Below, piece by piece: positions 44,516 to 53,467 of a stretch of DNA of 64,000 nucleotides. Positions within the stretch are counted from its first letter, which is position 1, and the number at the start of each line of letters is the position of its first letter. The notes under the pieces are model-generated. The model did not search any database. It was given only the letters and a program-made list of their open reading frames with translations, and was not told the DNA's origin. Where the stretch lies: contig NZ_JAEKFI010000002.1 in NCBI RefSeq assembly GCF_016650635.1, positions 62,001-126,000 on the forward strand, given 5' to 3'. A program made the position numbers and the translations under genes. This DNA is from Pseudomonas sp. TH43. Lineage in GTDB: Bacteria; Pseudomonadota; Gammaproteobacteria; Pseudomonadales; Pseudomonadaceae.

Positions 44516-44980
44516 TCAGTGCTCAACAGCCAAGCGGGTCGCTACATCCTCCGGTGCAAGCACACGACCATCGGCGGCCACCAATTCCAGCTTGCGAATC
44601 GGCTGGCGATTCTGCGCATCAACCATCACCGAGCCCGTCTCACCCGCCTCGTACATGAACTCCCCGCCCCACTGCGACAGCGCAACGATCACCGTCTGCA
44701 GGGCTTTCCCCCGTTCTGTGAGCACGTATTCCTTGTACGCGCCGCCATCCGCCGCCGGGACGGTTTGCATGATCCCCTGCTCCACCAGCGCCTTGAGCCG
44801 GGCGCTGAGCATGTTCTTGGCGATATCCAGGTTCTTCTGAAAATCACTGAATCGCCGAATGCCGTCCAGTGCATCACGGATGATCAGTAGCGACCACCAG
44901 TCGCCGATCAGGTCGAGTGTCCGGGCGACCGGGCAGGCGGCGCCTTGCAGGCTTTTGCGCTTCACGTGAACGTACTCCAT
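44516..44980 (-). CDS. HxlR-family transcriptional regulator
   Basis: A 154-residue MarR-like winged-helix protein. CPVARTLDLIGDWWSLLIIRDAL is the HxlR signature with its redox- or ligand-responsive cysteine, followed by RRFSDFQKNLDIAKNMLSARLKAL and a wing in GGAYKEYVLTERG. ATG 44980 is used; another ATG lies three bases upstream. It is divergent from the aryl esterase gene (45159) and may control it, which is inference. Confidence 0.87.
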   Translation of the reverse strand: MEYVHVKRKSLQGAACPVARTLDLIGDWWSLLIIRDALDGIRRFSDFQKNLDIAKNMLSARLKALVEQGIMQTVPAADGGAYKEYVLTERGKALQTVIVALSQWGGEFMYEAGETGSVMVDAQNRQPIRKLELVAADGRVLAPEDVATRLAVEH

Positions 44981-45158
44981 CAAATCAATGGTCAGCCTGA
45001 CGGCTCAGGGTTGCATCATACAACTCTGTCACGGGTTGGCGATCTTGCGCGGGTCAAACCTGACCCAGCACTTGCATACAAGTAGTGGAACGACTTTGCG
45101 CCGATAGTGAATGGAGCCATTTCGGCTTCACGAGCGATCCCTGACGCAAGGAGTTTGC

Positions 45159-45977
45159 ATGAGCACGTTCTTCACTCAAGACGGCATCGAAATCTATTAC
45201 AAGGATTGGGGCAGCGGTAAGCCCGTACTGTTCAGCCACGGCTGGCCGCTGGATGCCGACATGTGGGAATACCAGATGGAATACCTGAGCAGTCGCGGTT
45301 ACCGCACCATCGCCTTCGACCGTCGTGGTTTCGGTCGTTCCGAGCAACCGTGGAACGGCTATGACTACGACACCTTCGCCGACGACATCGCGCAACTGAT
45401 CAATCATCTGGACCTGCGTGAAGTGACACTGGTGGGCTTCTCCATGGGCGGCGGCGACGTCAGCCGCTACATCGCCCGGCATGGCAGCGAGCGCGTGGCC
45501 GGGCTGGTCTTGCTGGGCGCGGTGACACCGTTGTTCGGCAAGAAGGCCGACTTCCCGCAAGGCGTCGACAAGTCGGTGTTCGACGGGATCAAGGCCGGTC
45601 TGCTGAAGGATCGCGCGCAGTTCATCGCCGATTTCGCCGCGCCGTTTTACGGCACCAACCAGGGCCAGAGCGTTTCTGCCGGTGTGCTCACCCAAACCCT
45701 CAACGTCGCGCTGCTGGCGTCGCTTAAAGGCACCGTGGATTGCGTGACGGCGTTCTCGGAAACCGACTTCCGTCCGGACCTGGCCAAGATCGACGTGCCG
45801 ACCCTGGTGATCCATGGCGACGGCGACCAGATCGTGCCGTTTGAAACCACCGGCAAACAGGCGGCGGCGCAGATCAAGGGTGCCGAGCTGAAGGTTTATG
45901 CAGGCGCACCGCATGGGTTTGCGGTGACGCATGCACAAGAACTGAATGAAGACCTGTTGGCGTTCCTCAACCGATAA
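45159..45977 (+). CDS. aryl esterase / cofactor-free haloperoxidase (PFE-like alpha/beta hydrolase)
   Basis: A 272-residue alpha/beta hydrolase extremely similar in pattern to the Pseudomonas fluorescens aryl esterase PFE, which hydrolyses esters and forms peracids from acetate and H2O2. The oxyanion part is SHGWPLDADMWEYQMEYLSS, the nucleophile elbow GFSMGGGDVSRY, the acid is in HGDGDQIVPFETT and the histidine in GAPHGFAVTHAQEL. AAGGAG precedes ATG 45159. Confidence 0.93.
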   Translation: MSTFFTQDGIEIYYKDWGSGKPVLFSHGWPLDADMWEYQMEYLSSRGYRTIAFDRRGFGRSEQPWNGYDYDTFADDIAQLINHLDLREVTLVGFSMGGGDVSRYIARHGSERVAGLVLLGAVTPLFGKKADFPQGVDKSVFDGIKAGLLKDRAQFIADFAAPFYGTNQGQSVSAGVLTQTLNVALLASLKGTVDCVTAFSETDFRPDLAKIDVPTLVIHGDGDQIVPFETTGKQAAAQIKGAELKVYAGAPHGFAVTHAQELNEDLLAFLNR

Positions 45978-46002
45978 ACCCTTCCAAGGTTCCCGCTACC
46001 CT

Positions 46003-46104
46003 TGTGGCGAGGGGATTTATCCCCGTTGGACTGCGCAGCAGTCCCTTTTTGAAATCAAAAGAGGGGCCGCTTCGCGCCCCAACGGGGATAAATCCCCTCG
46101 CCAC
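46003..46104. repeat. inverted repeat (GGGGATTTATCCCC family)
   Basis: The left arm TGTGGCGAGGGGATTTATCC and right arm GGATAAATCCCCTCGCCAC surround about 60 bp. It is the third copy of this family. The rest of the 45978-46327 gap shows no gene. Confidence 0.8.
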
Positions 46105-46327
46105 GATAATCACTCAGACATTGCTTTTTTGTACGCAATCTTCGTTGTTGATCTTCGAGGAAAGCGCCGTATTTAAAGGCTTTCAGCCCTCTGCATCAGA
46201 ATTTTATCTTCACATCCCAGCTTAATAATATTTTACCGATACCCCCCTCCTCCCTAGTCTGACCGCAAGCAAAACGGACAAGCCAACAGCGCCCGAATCC
46301 AACTGCCTTGCTAGGAAGGATGTAGAG

Positions 46328-47647
46328 ATGACCACTGAAATAATAAAAACAGACACGCTGATTGTGGGTGCCGGCCAAGCAGGAGTGGCCATGAGTGAAC
46401 ACCTGAGCAAACTCGGTGTGCCGCACCTCGTGCTGGAGCGCAATCGCATTGCCGAACGCTGGCGCACCGGGCGTTGGGACTCGCTGGTGGCCAACGGTCC
46501 GGCGTGGCATGACCGCTTCCCGGGCTTGGAATTCGATGATGTCGATCCCGACGGTTTCGCCCCAAAGGAACGCGTGGCCGATTACTTCGAAGCCTATGCG
46601 AAGAAATTCAATGCGCCGATTCGTACCGGCGTCGACGTCAAAAGCGTGGTGCGCAATGTGGGTCGCCCAGGCTTCACCGTCGAGACCTCCGAGGGCGTGA
46701 TCGAAGCCAGCCGCGTGGTTGCTGCTACCGGCCCGTTTCAGAAACCGGTGATCCCGGCGATTGCCCCGCAAGACCAACGTCTGCTGCAAATCCACTCCGC
46801 CGACTATCGCAACCCGCAGCAACTGCCGGAAGGCGCGGTGCTGGTGGTCGGCGCGGGTTCGTCGGGCGTGCAGATTGCTGATGAACTGCAGCGCTCCGGC
46901 AAGCAGGTTTACCTCTCGGTCGGCGCCCACGACCGCCCGCCTCGCGCTTACCGCAACCGCGATTTCTGCTGGTGGCTGGGGGTACTTGGCGAGTGGGATC
47001 AGGCGGCGATGAAGCCTGGCCGCGAGCACGTGACCATTGCGGTCAGCGGTGCCCATGGCGGGCGCACCATCGATTTCCGTGGGCTGGCCCATCGTGGCAT
47101 GACCCTGGTCGGCGTCACCGAGTCGTTCAACAACGGCGTGGTGACCTTCAAACAGGATCTGGTCGGCAACCTCAATCGCGGCGACGAAAACTATCTGGCG
47201 CTGTTGGACGCTGCCGACGCTTACATCGAGCGCAATGGTCTGGATCTGCCGGAAGAACCTGAAGCGCGCGAAACCTATCCAGAACCTGAATGCGTGAAAA
47301 ATCCGCTGGCCGATCTGGATCTGGCCAAGGCAGGTATCACCTCGATCATCTGGGCGACAGGTTTTGCCGTGGATTACTCCTGGCTGCAAGTGAACGCTTT
47401 CGATGACAAGGGCAAACCGGTGCATCAGCGCGGTGTGTCGAGTGAGCCGGGGGTTTATTTCCTCGGTCTGCCGTGGCAGTCGCGTCGCGGTTCGTCGTTC
47501 ATCTGGGGCGTATGGCACGACGCCAAACACGTCGCCGACCACATCGCCACCCAGCGCAAGTATCTGGACTATCGCGATGCAGAGCAGCGTGAAGCCGCCC
47601 TGCATACCCCTGCACACAGCAAAGCCGCCGACACCGTCGACGCTTGA
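46328..47647 (+). CDS. flavin-containing monooxygenase-like NAD(P)/FAD oxidoreductase
   Basis: A 439-residue two-dinucleotide-binding-domain enzyme. The FAD motif is GAGQAGVAMSEHL at residues about 14-26, and the NADPH motif is GAGSSGVQIADEL near residue 177. The segment between them has ATGPFQKPVIP, and the C-terminal ATGF motif is in WATGFAVDYSWL. Enzymes of this CzcO/FMO type oxygenate nitrogen, sulfur or carbonyl carbon. AAGGATGTAGAG precedes the ATG. It is the first gene of a cluster with RidA, DUF1028 and an M20 hydrolase, suggesting oxidation of an amine or N-acyl compound. Confidence 0.88.
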   Translation: MTTEIIKTDTLIVGAGQAGVAMSEHLSKLGVPHLVLERNRIAERWRTGRWDSLVANGPAWHDRFPGLEFDDVDPDGFAPKERVADYFEAYAKKFNAPIRTGVDVKSVVRNVGRPGFTVETSEGVIEASRVVAATGPFQKPVIPAIAPQDQRLLQIHSADYRNPQQLPEGAVLVVGAGSSGVQIADELQRSGKQVYLSVGAHDRPPRAYRNRDFCWWLGVLGEWDQAAMKPGREHVTIAVSGAHGGRTIDFRGLAHRGMTLVGVTESFNNGVVTFKQDLVGNLNRGDENYLALLDAADAYIERNGLDLPEEPEARETYPEPECVKNPLADLDLAKAGITSIIWATGFAVDYSWLQVNAFDDKGKPVHQRGVSSEPGVYFLGLPWQSRRGSSFIWGVWHDAKHVADHIATQRKYLDYRDAEQREAALHTPAHSKAADTVDA

Positions 47648-47705
47648 TTCCCCTCTTTGGCCCAGGCGCCGATTGCGCCGGGCAAATCATCTTCAGGAGC
47701 TGCAC

Positions 47706-48122
47706 ATGAGCACGCCAACCCACACCCGTATTCGCATGTTCAACACCAAAGACACCTACCCGAACCAGACCCTGGACAACGACCTCTGCCAGGCCGTCCG
47801 TGCCGGCAACACCGTGTATGTGCGGGGCCAGGTCGGTACTGATTTCGACGGCAATCTGGTGGGCCTCGGCGATCCTCGCGCGCAGGCCGAACAGGCCATG
47901 CGCAACGTCAAGCAACTGCTGGAAGAAGCCGGCAGCGACATGAGTCACATCGTCAAGACCACCACCTACCTGATCGACCCGCGTTATCGCGAGGCGGTGT
48001 ATGGGGAAGTCGGCAAGTGGCTCAAAGGGGTGTTTCCGATTTCGACCGGGTTGGTGGTGTCAGCGTTGGGGCAACCACAGTGGTTGATGGAGATTGATGT
48101 GATTGCAGTAATTCCCGAGTAA
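47706..48122 (+). CDS. RidA-family protein (YjgF/YER057c/UK114)
   Basis: A 138-residue trimeric-fold protein. RidA members hydrolyse reactive enamines/imines, and diverged members have other roles. Features are LCQAVRAGNTVYVRGQVGTDF, QAEQAMRNVKQLLEEAGSDM and a C-terminal VSALGQPQWLMEIDVIAVIPE. The arginine of the canonical pocket (VRxCVEV in true RidA) is not in its usual place, so it belongs to a diverged Rid group. ATG 47706 follows AGGAGCTGC. It acts next to a flavin monooxygenase, whose imine-like product it may process. Confidence 0.87.
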   Translation: MSTPTHTRIRMFNTKDTYPNQTLDNDLCQAVRAGNTVYVRGQVGTDFDGNLVGLGDPRAQAEQAMRNVKQLLEEAGSDMSHIVKTTTYLIDPRYREAVYGEVGKWLKGVFPISTGLVVSALGQPQWLMEIDVIAVIPE

Positions 48123-48139
48123 GGCATCACACCGCGTTG

Positions 48140-48207
48140 TGGCTTTCGCGGGCAAGCCTTGCTCCTACAGAAGCAGATCTTTGTAGGAGCAGAGCTTGCT
48201 CGCGAAG
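48140..48207. repeat. degenerate REP pair
   Basis: CTTTCGCGGGCAAGCCTTGCTCCTAC and TTTGTAGGAGCAGAGCTTGCTCGCGAAG lie tail to head between the RidA and DUF1028 genes. Confidence 0.7.
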
Positions 48208-48249
48208 AGGCCCTAAAGGACAACCATTTCCTCAAAAAGGATTAAAACC

Positions 48250-48927
48250 ATGACCTTTTCAATCGCCGCCCGCTGCGCCGAAACCGGCCAGTTCGGTATC
48301 GCCATCAGTTCTTCCAGCATCGCCGTCGGCGCCCGTTGCCCATGGCTGCTGCCGGGCGTCGGCGCGGTATCGAGCCAGAACATCACCCTGCCGTCGCTCG
48401 GCCCGGAAGTCCTTGCGCTGATGGAGCAAGGCCTGGCGCCTGACGACGCGCTGGACAAAGTGCTCACGCGCAACGGCTACAGCCAGTACCGCCAGATCAC
48501 CGCAATCAATCACCTCGGCCAGACCGCTCATTTCAGTGGCGCACAAACCCTCGGCGTCAACAATGCGGTTCCCGGCGAACAATGCGTGGCGGCCGGCAAC
48601 ATGCTCGCCGGGCGCTCGGTGATCGAGGCGATGGTCAGTGCCTTTGAAGGCGGCGAAGGGCAACTCGCCGACCGTCTGCTCAAAGCCCTGCACGCCGCTC
48701 AAGCCCTTGGTGGCGAAGCCGGTCCGGTGCATTCGGCAGCCGTCGTGGTCGTCGGCGAACAGACCTGGCCCATCGTTAACCTGCGTGTGGATTGGGCCGA
48801 TGAAGACCCGATCGGCCAGTTGCAAAAACTCTGGGATGCCTATCAGCCGCAATTGCAGGACTACATCAATCGCGCCCTCGATCCCGCCAAGGCACCGGGC
48901 TACGGCGTCGCCGGTGATGATCGATGA
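48250..48927 (+). CDS. DUF1028 family protein
   Basis: A 225-residue protein of PF06267, with an Ntn-hydrolase-like look: MTFSIAARCAETGQFGIAIS at the N-terminus, then AVGARCPWLLPGVGAVSSQN and QCVAAGNMLAG, both conserved in the family. No activity is established for it. It overlaps the ArgE-like gene by four bases (ATGA), so they are translationally coupled. Its position between RidA and a deacylase suggests a hydrolytic step on an N-substituted intermediate. Confidence 0.83.
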   Translation: MTFSIAARCAETGQFGIAISSSSIAVGARCPWLLPGVGAVSSQNITLPSLGPEVLALMEQGLAPDDALDKVLTRNGYSQYRQITAINHLGQTAHFSGAQTLGVNNAVPGEQCVAAGNMLAGRSVIEAMVSAFEGGEGQLADRLLKALHAAQALGGEAGPVHSAAVVVVGEQTWPIVNLRVDWADEDPIGQLQKLWDAYQPQLQDYINRALDPAKAPGYGVAGDDR

Positions 48928-50072
48928 ACAGCGTCGAGTTGCTCAGGGCGCTGGTGGCGTTCGATACCACCAGCCGCGAATCCAACTTGCACCTGATCGA
49001 GTTCGTCCGTGATTACCTCGCCGGTTTCGACGTGCCGTGCGCGCTGATCTACAACGACGAGCGCAGCAAGGCCAACCTGTTCGCCACGATTGGTCCGGCC
49101 GATCAGCCGGGCATCGTGCTGTCCGGGCACACCGATGTGGTCCCGGTCGATGGCCAGCCGTGGACGCTGCCGCCGTTCGAGCTCAGCGAGCGCGACGGCA
49201 AACTGTTCGGCCGTGGCACGGCGGACATGAAGGGCTACATCGCTTGCGTGCTCGCCCTGGTGCCTTCGCTGGTGCAGGCCTCGTTGCGCATGCCAGTGCA
49301 CATCGCCCTGTCTTATGACGAAGAGGTCGGCTGCCTCGGCGTGCGCTCGTTGCTCAAGGTTCTGCAACAGCGTCCAGTCAAACCGCTGCTGTGCATCATC
49401 GGCGAACCGACCGAGCTGCAACCGGTGCTCGGCCACAAGGGCAAACTGGCAATGCGCTGCGATGTGCACGGTCATCCATGCCATTCGGCCTATGCGCCGC
49501 TGGGGGTTAACGCCATCGAATACGCCGCCGAACTGATCGGCGAACTGGGTCGCCTCGGCCAGCAACTGAGAGCGCCGGAACTTCACGATGCGCGCTTTGA
49601 TCCGCCCTACAGCACCGTGCAAACCGGGGTCATCAGTGGCGGCAAGGCGCTGAATATCGTTCCTGCCGATTGCCGTTTCGACTTCGAGATACGCGCCCTG
49701 CCCTCACAGGATCCGGCGCGGGTCGCCGAGGCGCTGCAAGCCTACGCCGAACGTGAGGTGCTGCCGCGGATGCGCGCGGTCAGTGAGCACAGCGCTATCC
49801 GTTTCAGCGAGTTGTCGGCATATCCGGGGCTGGTCACCGATGCGCAGAGTCAGGCTGCCGAGTTGATTGCGGCGTTCTGCGATTCGACGGATTTCGGCAC
49901 CGTGGCGTTCGGCACCGAAGGTGGTCTGTTTGATGCGGTGGGCATTGCCACGGTGGTCTGCGGGCCTGGCAGCATGGATCAGGGCCACAAACCCGATGAG
50001 TTTGTCAGCCTCGATCAGTTGCACGCTTGCGATGAGATGCTTCAGCGCATGCTGGCATTTATCCGCGGTTGA
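48924..50072 (+). CDS. M20 peptidase, acetylornithine deacetylase (ArgE)-like
   Basis: A 382-residue zinc amidohydrolase. Metal and catalytic residues are in LSGHTDVVPVDG (H, D), GRGTADMKGY (D), SYDEEVGCLG (E-E) and IGEPTELQPVLGHKGK (E), with HPCHSAYAPLGVNAIEYA in the dimerisation domain and a terminal GSMDQGHKPDEFVS histidine. It is ArgE-like but lies in a catabolic cluster rather than with arginine genes, so another N-acyl or carbamoyl amino acid is the likely substrate. Confidence 0.88.
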   Translation: MNSVELLRALVAFDTTSRESNLHLIEFVRDYLAGFDVPCALIYNDERSKANLFATIGPADQPGIVLSGHTDVVPVDGQPWTLPPFELSERDGKLFGRGTADMKGYIACVLALVPSLVQASLRMPVHIALSYDEEVGCLGVRSLLKVLQQRPVKPLLCIIGEPTELQPVLGHKGKLAMRCDVHGHPCHSAYAPLGVNAIEYAAELIGELGRLGQQLRAPELHDARFDPPYSTVQTGVISGGKALNIVPADCRFDFEIRALPSQDPARVAEALQAYAEREVLPRMRAVSEHSAIRFSELSAYPGLVTDAQSQAAELIAAFCDSTDFGTVAFGTEGGLFDAVGIATVVCGPGSMDQGHKPDEFVSLDQLHACDEMLQRMLAFIRG

Positions 50073-50090
50073 AACCCGGCTCGACTGCGC

Positions 50091-51002
50091 TCACGCGTAC
50101 AGTCGGGCCAACTCCTCACGGCAATGATCGACAAACAACTGCACCGGTTTGGTCAGTTGTACGCGCCGCAACCAAGCCGCCGACAATCCCGAACCGGTCA
50201 CGGTTTCCGCCAGCGGCACACAGACGACTTTCTGGCCGTCGTAGGTGTAGTCGCTGAACGGTTTGGTCACCAGAATCGAAAAGCCGAAACCATTTGCCAC
50301 CATGCCGCGCACCATCTCGATCGACGGCGAGCTGAAGACGATGTTTGGCGTCAGTCCGCGTTCTTCAAAAATGCTCACGAAATAGGTTCGGCTCGGCACG
50401 ACGTCGAGCAGGATCATCGGCTCTAGCACCAGATCATGCAGCGACACTTTTGCCTGTTGCGCGAAGCGGTGGTCGGCCGGCAGCAAGGCGTACGGCTGTT
50501 GCGGCGGCATCAACGGGGTGGTTTCGATGGTGCTGTCGAGGTCGTGTTCGAACATCATCGCCACGTCGATGCTGCCGGCGGTCAGCGCCTGCACCAGTTC
50601 CTGTTGTTCGCCATCGCGAATGCGGATTTCCACCCCCGGCCAACGCTGCTTGAAACCGGCGATCAGACGCGGCAGGTAGAGCGGCGCGACGGTTTCGAAA
50701 CAGCCGATATCGATCTGCCCGGCGACCACGTCATTGTCCGCCAGGGCGTTCTGTTCGAACTCATGAGCCACGCGCAACAGCTCCAGCGCCTTGCGATAGA
50801 AACGCGAGCCGCTGGGCGTCAGCGAAACACCCTGGGCATGGTGGCGGATGAACAGCTGCACGCCGAAGCTCTCTTCAAGATGCTTGATCGCGGTGGACAC
50901 CGATGGCTGCGCGATATAGAGCTTGCGCGAGGCCTCGGCGACGCTGCCGCAGTCGGCGGTGGTGACGAAGTATTTGAGCTGACGCAGGTTGTAGGCAGCC
51001 AT
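50091..51002 (-). CDS. LysR-family transcriptional regulator
   Basis: A 303-residue regulator. The winged helix is in residues 1-65 (LRQLKYFVTTADCGSVAEAS, LYIAQPSVSTAIKHLEESFG). The effector domain starts near 90 (GQIDIGCFETVAPLYLP). It is convergent with the ArgE-like gene and divergent from the NCS1 permease at 51268, so it probably controls the permease and the FMO-RidA-DUF1028-ArgE genes. Confidence 0.9.
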   Translation of the reverse strand: MAAYNLRQLKYFVTTADCGSVAEASRKLYIAQPSVSTAIKHLEESFGVQLFIRHHAQGVSLTPSGSRFYRKALELLRVAHEFEQNALADNDVVAGQIDIGCFETVAPLYLPRLIAGFKQRWPGVEIRIRDGEQQELVQALTAGSIDVAMMFEHDLDSTIETTPLMPPQQPYALLPADHRFAQQAKVSLHDLVLEPMILLDVVPSRTYFVSIFEERGLTPNIVFSSPSIEMVRGMVANGFGFSILVTKPFSDYTYDGQKVVCVPLAETVTGSGLSAAWLRRVQLTKPVQLFVDHCREELARLYA

Positions 51003-51020
51003 GAGGGACCTCCAGAAAGA

Positions 51021-51052
51021 TTAAAAGATCGCAGCCTTCGGCAGCTCCTACA
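51021..51052. repeat. single REP element
   Basis: TTAAAAGATCGCAGCCTTCG followed by GCAGCTCCTACAG is the same family as 2111-2146. It lies in the LysR/permease divergent region. Confidence 0.7.
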
Positions 51053-51267
51053 GTGAGCACCCTGTGTAACTCCTGACAGGAGAGAAGCCTGAACATACCG
51101 GAGCTGCGTGCTACCCGGAGCATATTTTTTTTAAGGTCTGTAGCAACAAACTTACTAATTTATCTATCCCGAGCCTTTGCACATGATCACTTCAACAAGA
51201 AATGCGCCGTCCGTGCCGGCGCTCACCGAAGTACGTCCACGTACTCATCCTTGCCTTGGAGTTCGTC

Positions 51268-52686
51268 ATGGCTACCCCTGCAGCAGCATCCTCCGCTCCG
51301 CTGATTGAAAAACACACGATAGGATACGTGCCCCCCGAAGATCGCCACGGAAAGGTCAGGGATCTGTTCACGCTCTGGTTCGGCGGCAACATCGCGCCGT
51401 TGCCCATCGTTACCGGTGCGCTGGGCGTGCAGTTGTTTCACTTGAATCTGGTCTGGGGCATCGTCGCGATTCTAGTCGGCCACCTGGTGGGCGGCGTGTT
51501 GATGGCGCTGCACTCCGCGCAAGGCCCGCAGATGGGCATTCCGCAAATGATCCAGAGCCGCGCGCAGTTCGGCTCCCTCGGCGCCCTGCTGGTGGTGCTG
51601 ATTGCCGGCGTCATGTACATCGGCTTCTTCGCCTCCAACATCGTTCTCGCCGGCAAGTCGTTGCACGGCGTGGTCGACAGCGTTCCGGTGCCGGTCGGCA
51701 TCGTCATCGGCGCCATCGGTTCGGGGATCATCGGTATCATCGGCTACCGCTTCATCCACGTGCTCAACCGCATCGGCACCTGGGTGTTGGGGATCGGCAT
51801 CGTCGTCGGTTTCGGCTACATCTTCACCCACATTCAAACCGATGACTTCTTCACGCGCGGCAGCTTCAATCTCTCTGGCTGGCTCGCCACCGTATCGCTC
51901 GCCGCGCTGTGGCAAATCGCGTTTGCACCGTACGTGTCCGACTATTCGCGTTACTTGCCGGCTGACGTAAAAGTCTCGTCGACGTTCTGGACGACGTATC
52001 TGGGTTCGGCGCTGGGCTCGAGCCTGGCGTTCGTGTTCGGCGCCGTTGCGGTGCTGGCGACGCCCGTGGGCATGGACACCATGGACGCGGTCAAACTCGC
52101 CACCGGTTCCATTGGCCCGCTGATGCTGGTGCTGTTCCTGCTCAGCGTGATCAGCCACAACGCCCTCAACCTCTACGGCGCGGTGCTGTCGCTGATCACC
52201 CTGGTGCAGACCTTCGCTTACCGCTGGATCCCCACCGCCAAGAGCCGCGCGGTGATCTCGGTCATCGTGTTGCTGGCCTGCTGCTTTGCTGCGGTAGGCG
52301 CGTCGAAGGACTTCATCGGCCACTTCGTCGACATGGTGCTGGTGTTGCTGGTGGTGTTGGTACCGTGGACGGCGATCAACCTGATCGACTTCTACGCGAT
52401 CCACAAGGGCCAGTACGACATCCAGTCGATCTTCCAGGTCGACGGCGGCATCTACGGGCGCTACAACCCGCAGGCGTTGCTGGCTTACGCAATCGGCATC
52501 GCCGTGCAGATCCCGTTCATGAACACGCCGCTGTACGTCGGCCCGGTGTCGGCGCACATCAACGGCGCGGATCTGTCGTGGCTGGTGGGCTTGCTGGTGA
52601 CGTCACCGTTGTACTTCTGGCTGGCCAATCGTGACACCTCCTACCGTCGGCGGATGATGGGCGGGAAGTTGGCGAGCGGCCTGTGA
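51268..52686 (+). CDS. NCS1-family nucleobase/hydantoin-type permease (copy 2)
   Basis: A 472-residue transporter, paralogous along its whole length to copy 1 at 31875-33287 (shared IGYVPPEDRHGKVRDLFTLW pattern, SAQGPQMGIPQMIQSRAQFG, NLSGWLATVSL, SDYSRYLPAD, SHNALNLYGAVLS). ATG 51268 is preferred to an upstream in-frame start because it matches the start of copy 1. Divergent from a LysR regulator, it probably imports the substrate of the FMO-RidA cluster. No TGGTATACCA palindrome was found in front of it. Confidence 0.88.
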   Translation: MATPAAASSAPLIEKHTIGYVPPEDRHGKVRDLFTLWFGGNIAPLPIVTGALGVQLFHLNLVWGIVAILVGHLVGGVLMALHSAQGPQMGIPQMIQSRAQFGSLGALLVVLIAGVMYIGFFASNIVLAGKSLHGVVDSVPVPVGIVIGAIGSGIIGIIGYRFIHVLNRIGTWVLGIGIVVGFGYIFTHIQTDDFFTRGSFNLSGWLATVSLAALWQIAFAPYVSDYSRYLPADVKVSSTFWTTYLGSALGSSLAFVFGAVAVLATPVGMDTMDAVKLATGSIGPLMLVLFLLSVISHNALNLYGAVLSLITLVQTFAYRWIPTAKSRAVISVIVLLACCFAAVGASKDFIGHFVDMVLVLLVVLVPWTAINLIDFYAIHKGQYDIQSIFQVDGGIYGRYNPQALLAYAIGIAVQIPFMNTPLYVGPVSAHINGADLSWLVGLLVTSPLYFWLANRDTSYRRRMMGGKLASGL

Positions 52687-52702
52687 TTTGATTCGATGAA
52701 AA

Positions 52703-52730
52703 AAGAAGGCCCGCCACGCGCGGGTCTTCT
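52703..52730 (+). terminator. Rho-independent terminator after NCS1 copy 2
   Basis: AGAAGGCCCGC / GCGGGTCTTCT around CACGC with one mismatch, then TCGTTTC, 17 bp after the stop codon. Confidence 0.75.
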
Positions 52731-52783
52731 TCGTTTCGGTGTGGTATTTCTTCACGTCCGACGACTAGAGGGAGGCGAATCCA

Positions 52784-53407
52784 ATGCTGCGAATACTCGG
52801 TAAGGCTTCATCGATCAACGTGCGCAAAGTGCTGTGGACCTGCGCTGAACTGCAGATTCCCTTTGAGCGTGAAGACTGGGGCTCGGGGTTCCGGTCGACG
52901 CAGACTGCGGAGTTTCTCGCGCTGAATCCATGCGCCATGGTGCCGGTGATCCAGGACGGGGATTTCACGCTGTGGGAGTCCAACACGATCATCCGTTATC
53001 TGGCGGCGCGCTATGACGGCGCGCAACTGTATCCGGTTGAGCCAATGGCCCGGGCGCGGGTAGACCAATGGATTGACTGGCAGGCGTCGGAGCTGAATCG
53101 CTCGTGGTCATATCCGCTGATGTCGCTGGTGCGCCAGTCGCCGGATTATCAGGACAGCGCTGCGTTGGCCAACGGTATCGAGCAATGGTCGCAGAACATG
53201 GCGATCCTCGATCGGCAGCTGGCCTCGACCGGTGCTTACGTCAGTGGCAATGAGTTCTCACTGGCGGACATCCCGATCGGGTTGTCGGTAAACCGCTGGT
53301 TCGAAACGCCGCTTGAACATCCGCACTTGCCGGCCGTCAGTGCCTATTACGATCGTTTGAACCAACGCGAAGGCTATCGCCTGTACGGCCGAAACGGCAC
53401 GCCATGA
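52784..53407 (+). CDS. glutathione S-transferase family protein
   Basis: A 207-residue cytosolic enzyme. The thioredoxin-like N-terminal domain ([20 protein letters not shown], then [20 protein letters not shown], the glutathione-binding VP and ES motifs) is followed by an all-helical domain with [20 protein letters not shown] (N-capping box and D). It uses the SSINVRK start typical of beta/theta-like bacterial GSTs. Its substrate is unknown. It stands alone between two terminators. Confidence 0.9.
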   Translation: MLRILGKASSINVRKVLWTCAELQIPFEREDWGSGFRSTQTAEFLALNPCAMVPVIQDGDFTLWESNTIIRYLAARYDGAQLYPVEPMARARVDQWIDWQASELNRSWSYPLMSLVRQSPDYQDSAALANGIEQWSQNMAILDRQLASTGAYVSGNEFSLADIPIGLSVNRWFETPLEHPHLPAVSAYYDRLNQREGYRLYGRNGTP

Positions 53408-53414
53408 AGTAAAA

Positions 53415-53446
53415 AACCTCTGATCCCGAAACCGGGATCAGAGGTT
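53415..53446. terminator. terminator between GST and the Mop gene
   Basis: A perfect hairpin, AACCTCTGATCCCG / CGGGATCAGAGGTT around AAAC. A-rich sequence on the left gives a U-run for the leftward Mop transcript. Confidence 0.8.
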
Positions 53447-53467
53447 CTGGTCAGCCTGAAGGAATAA

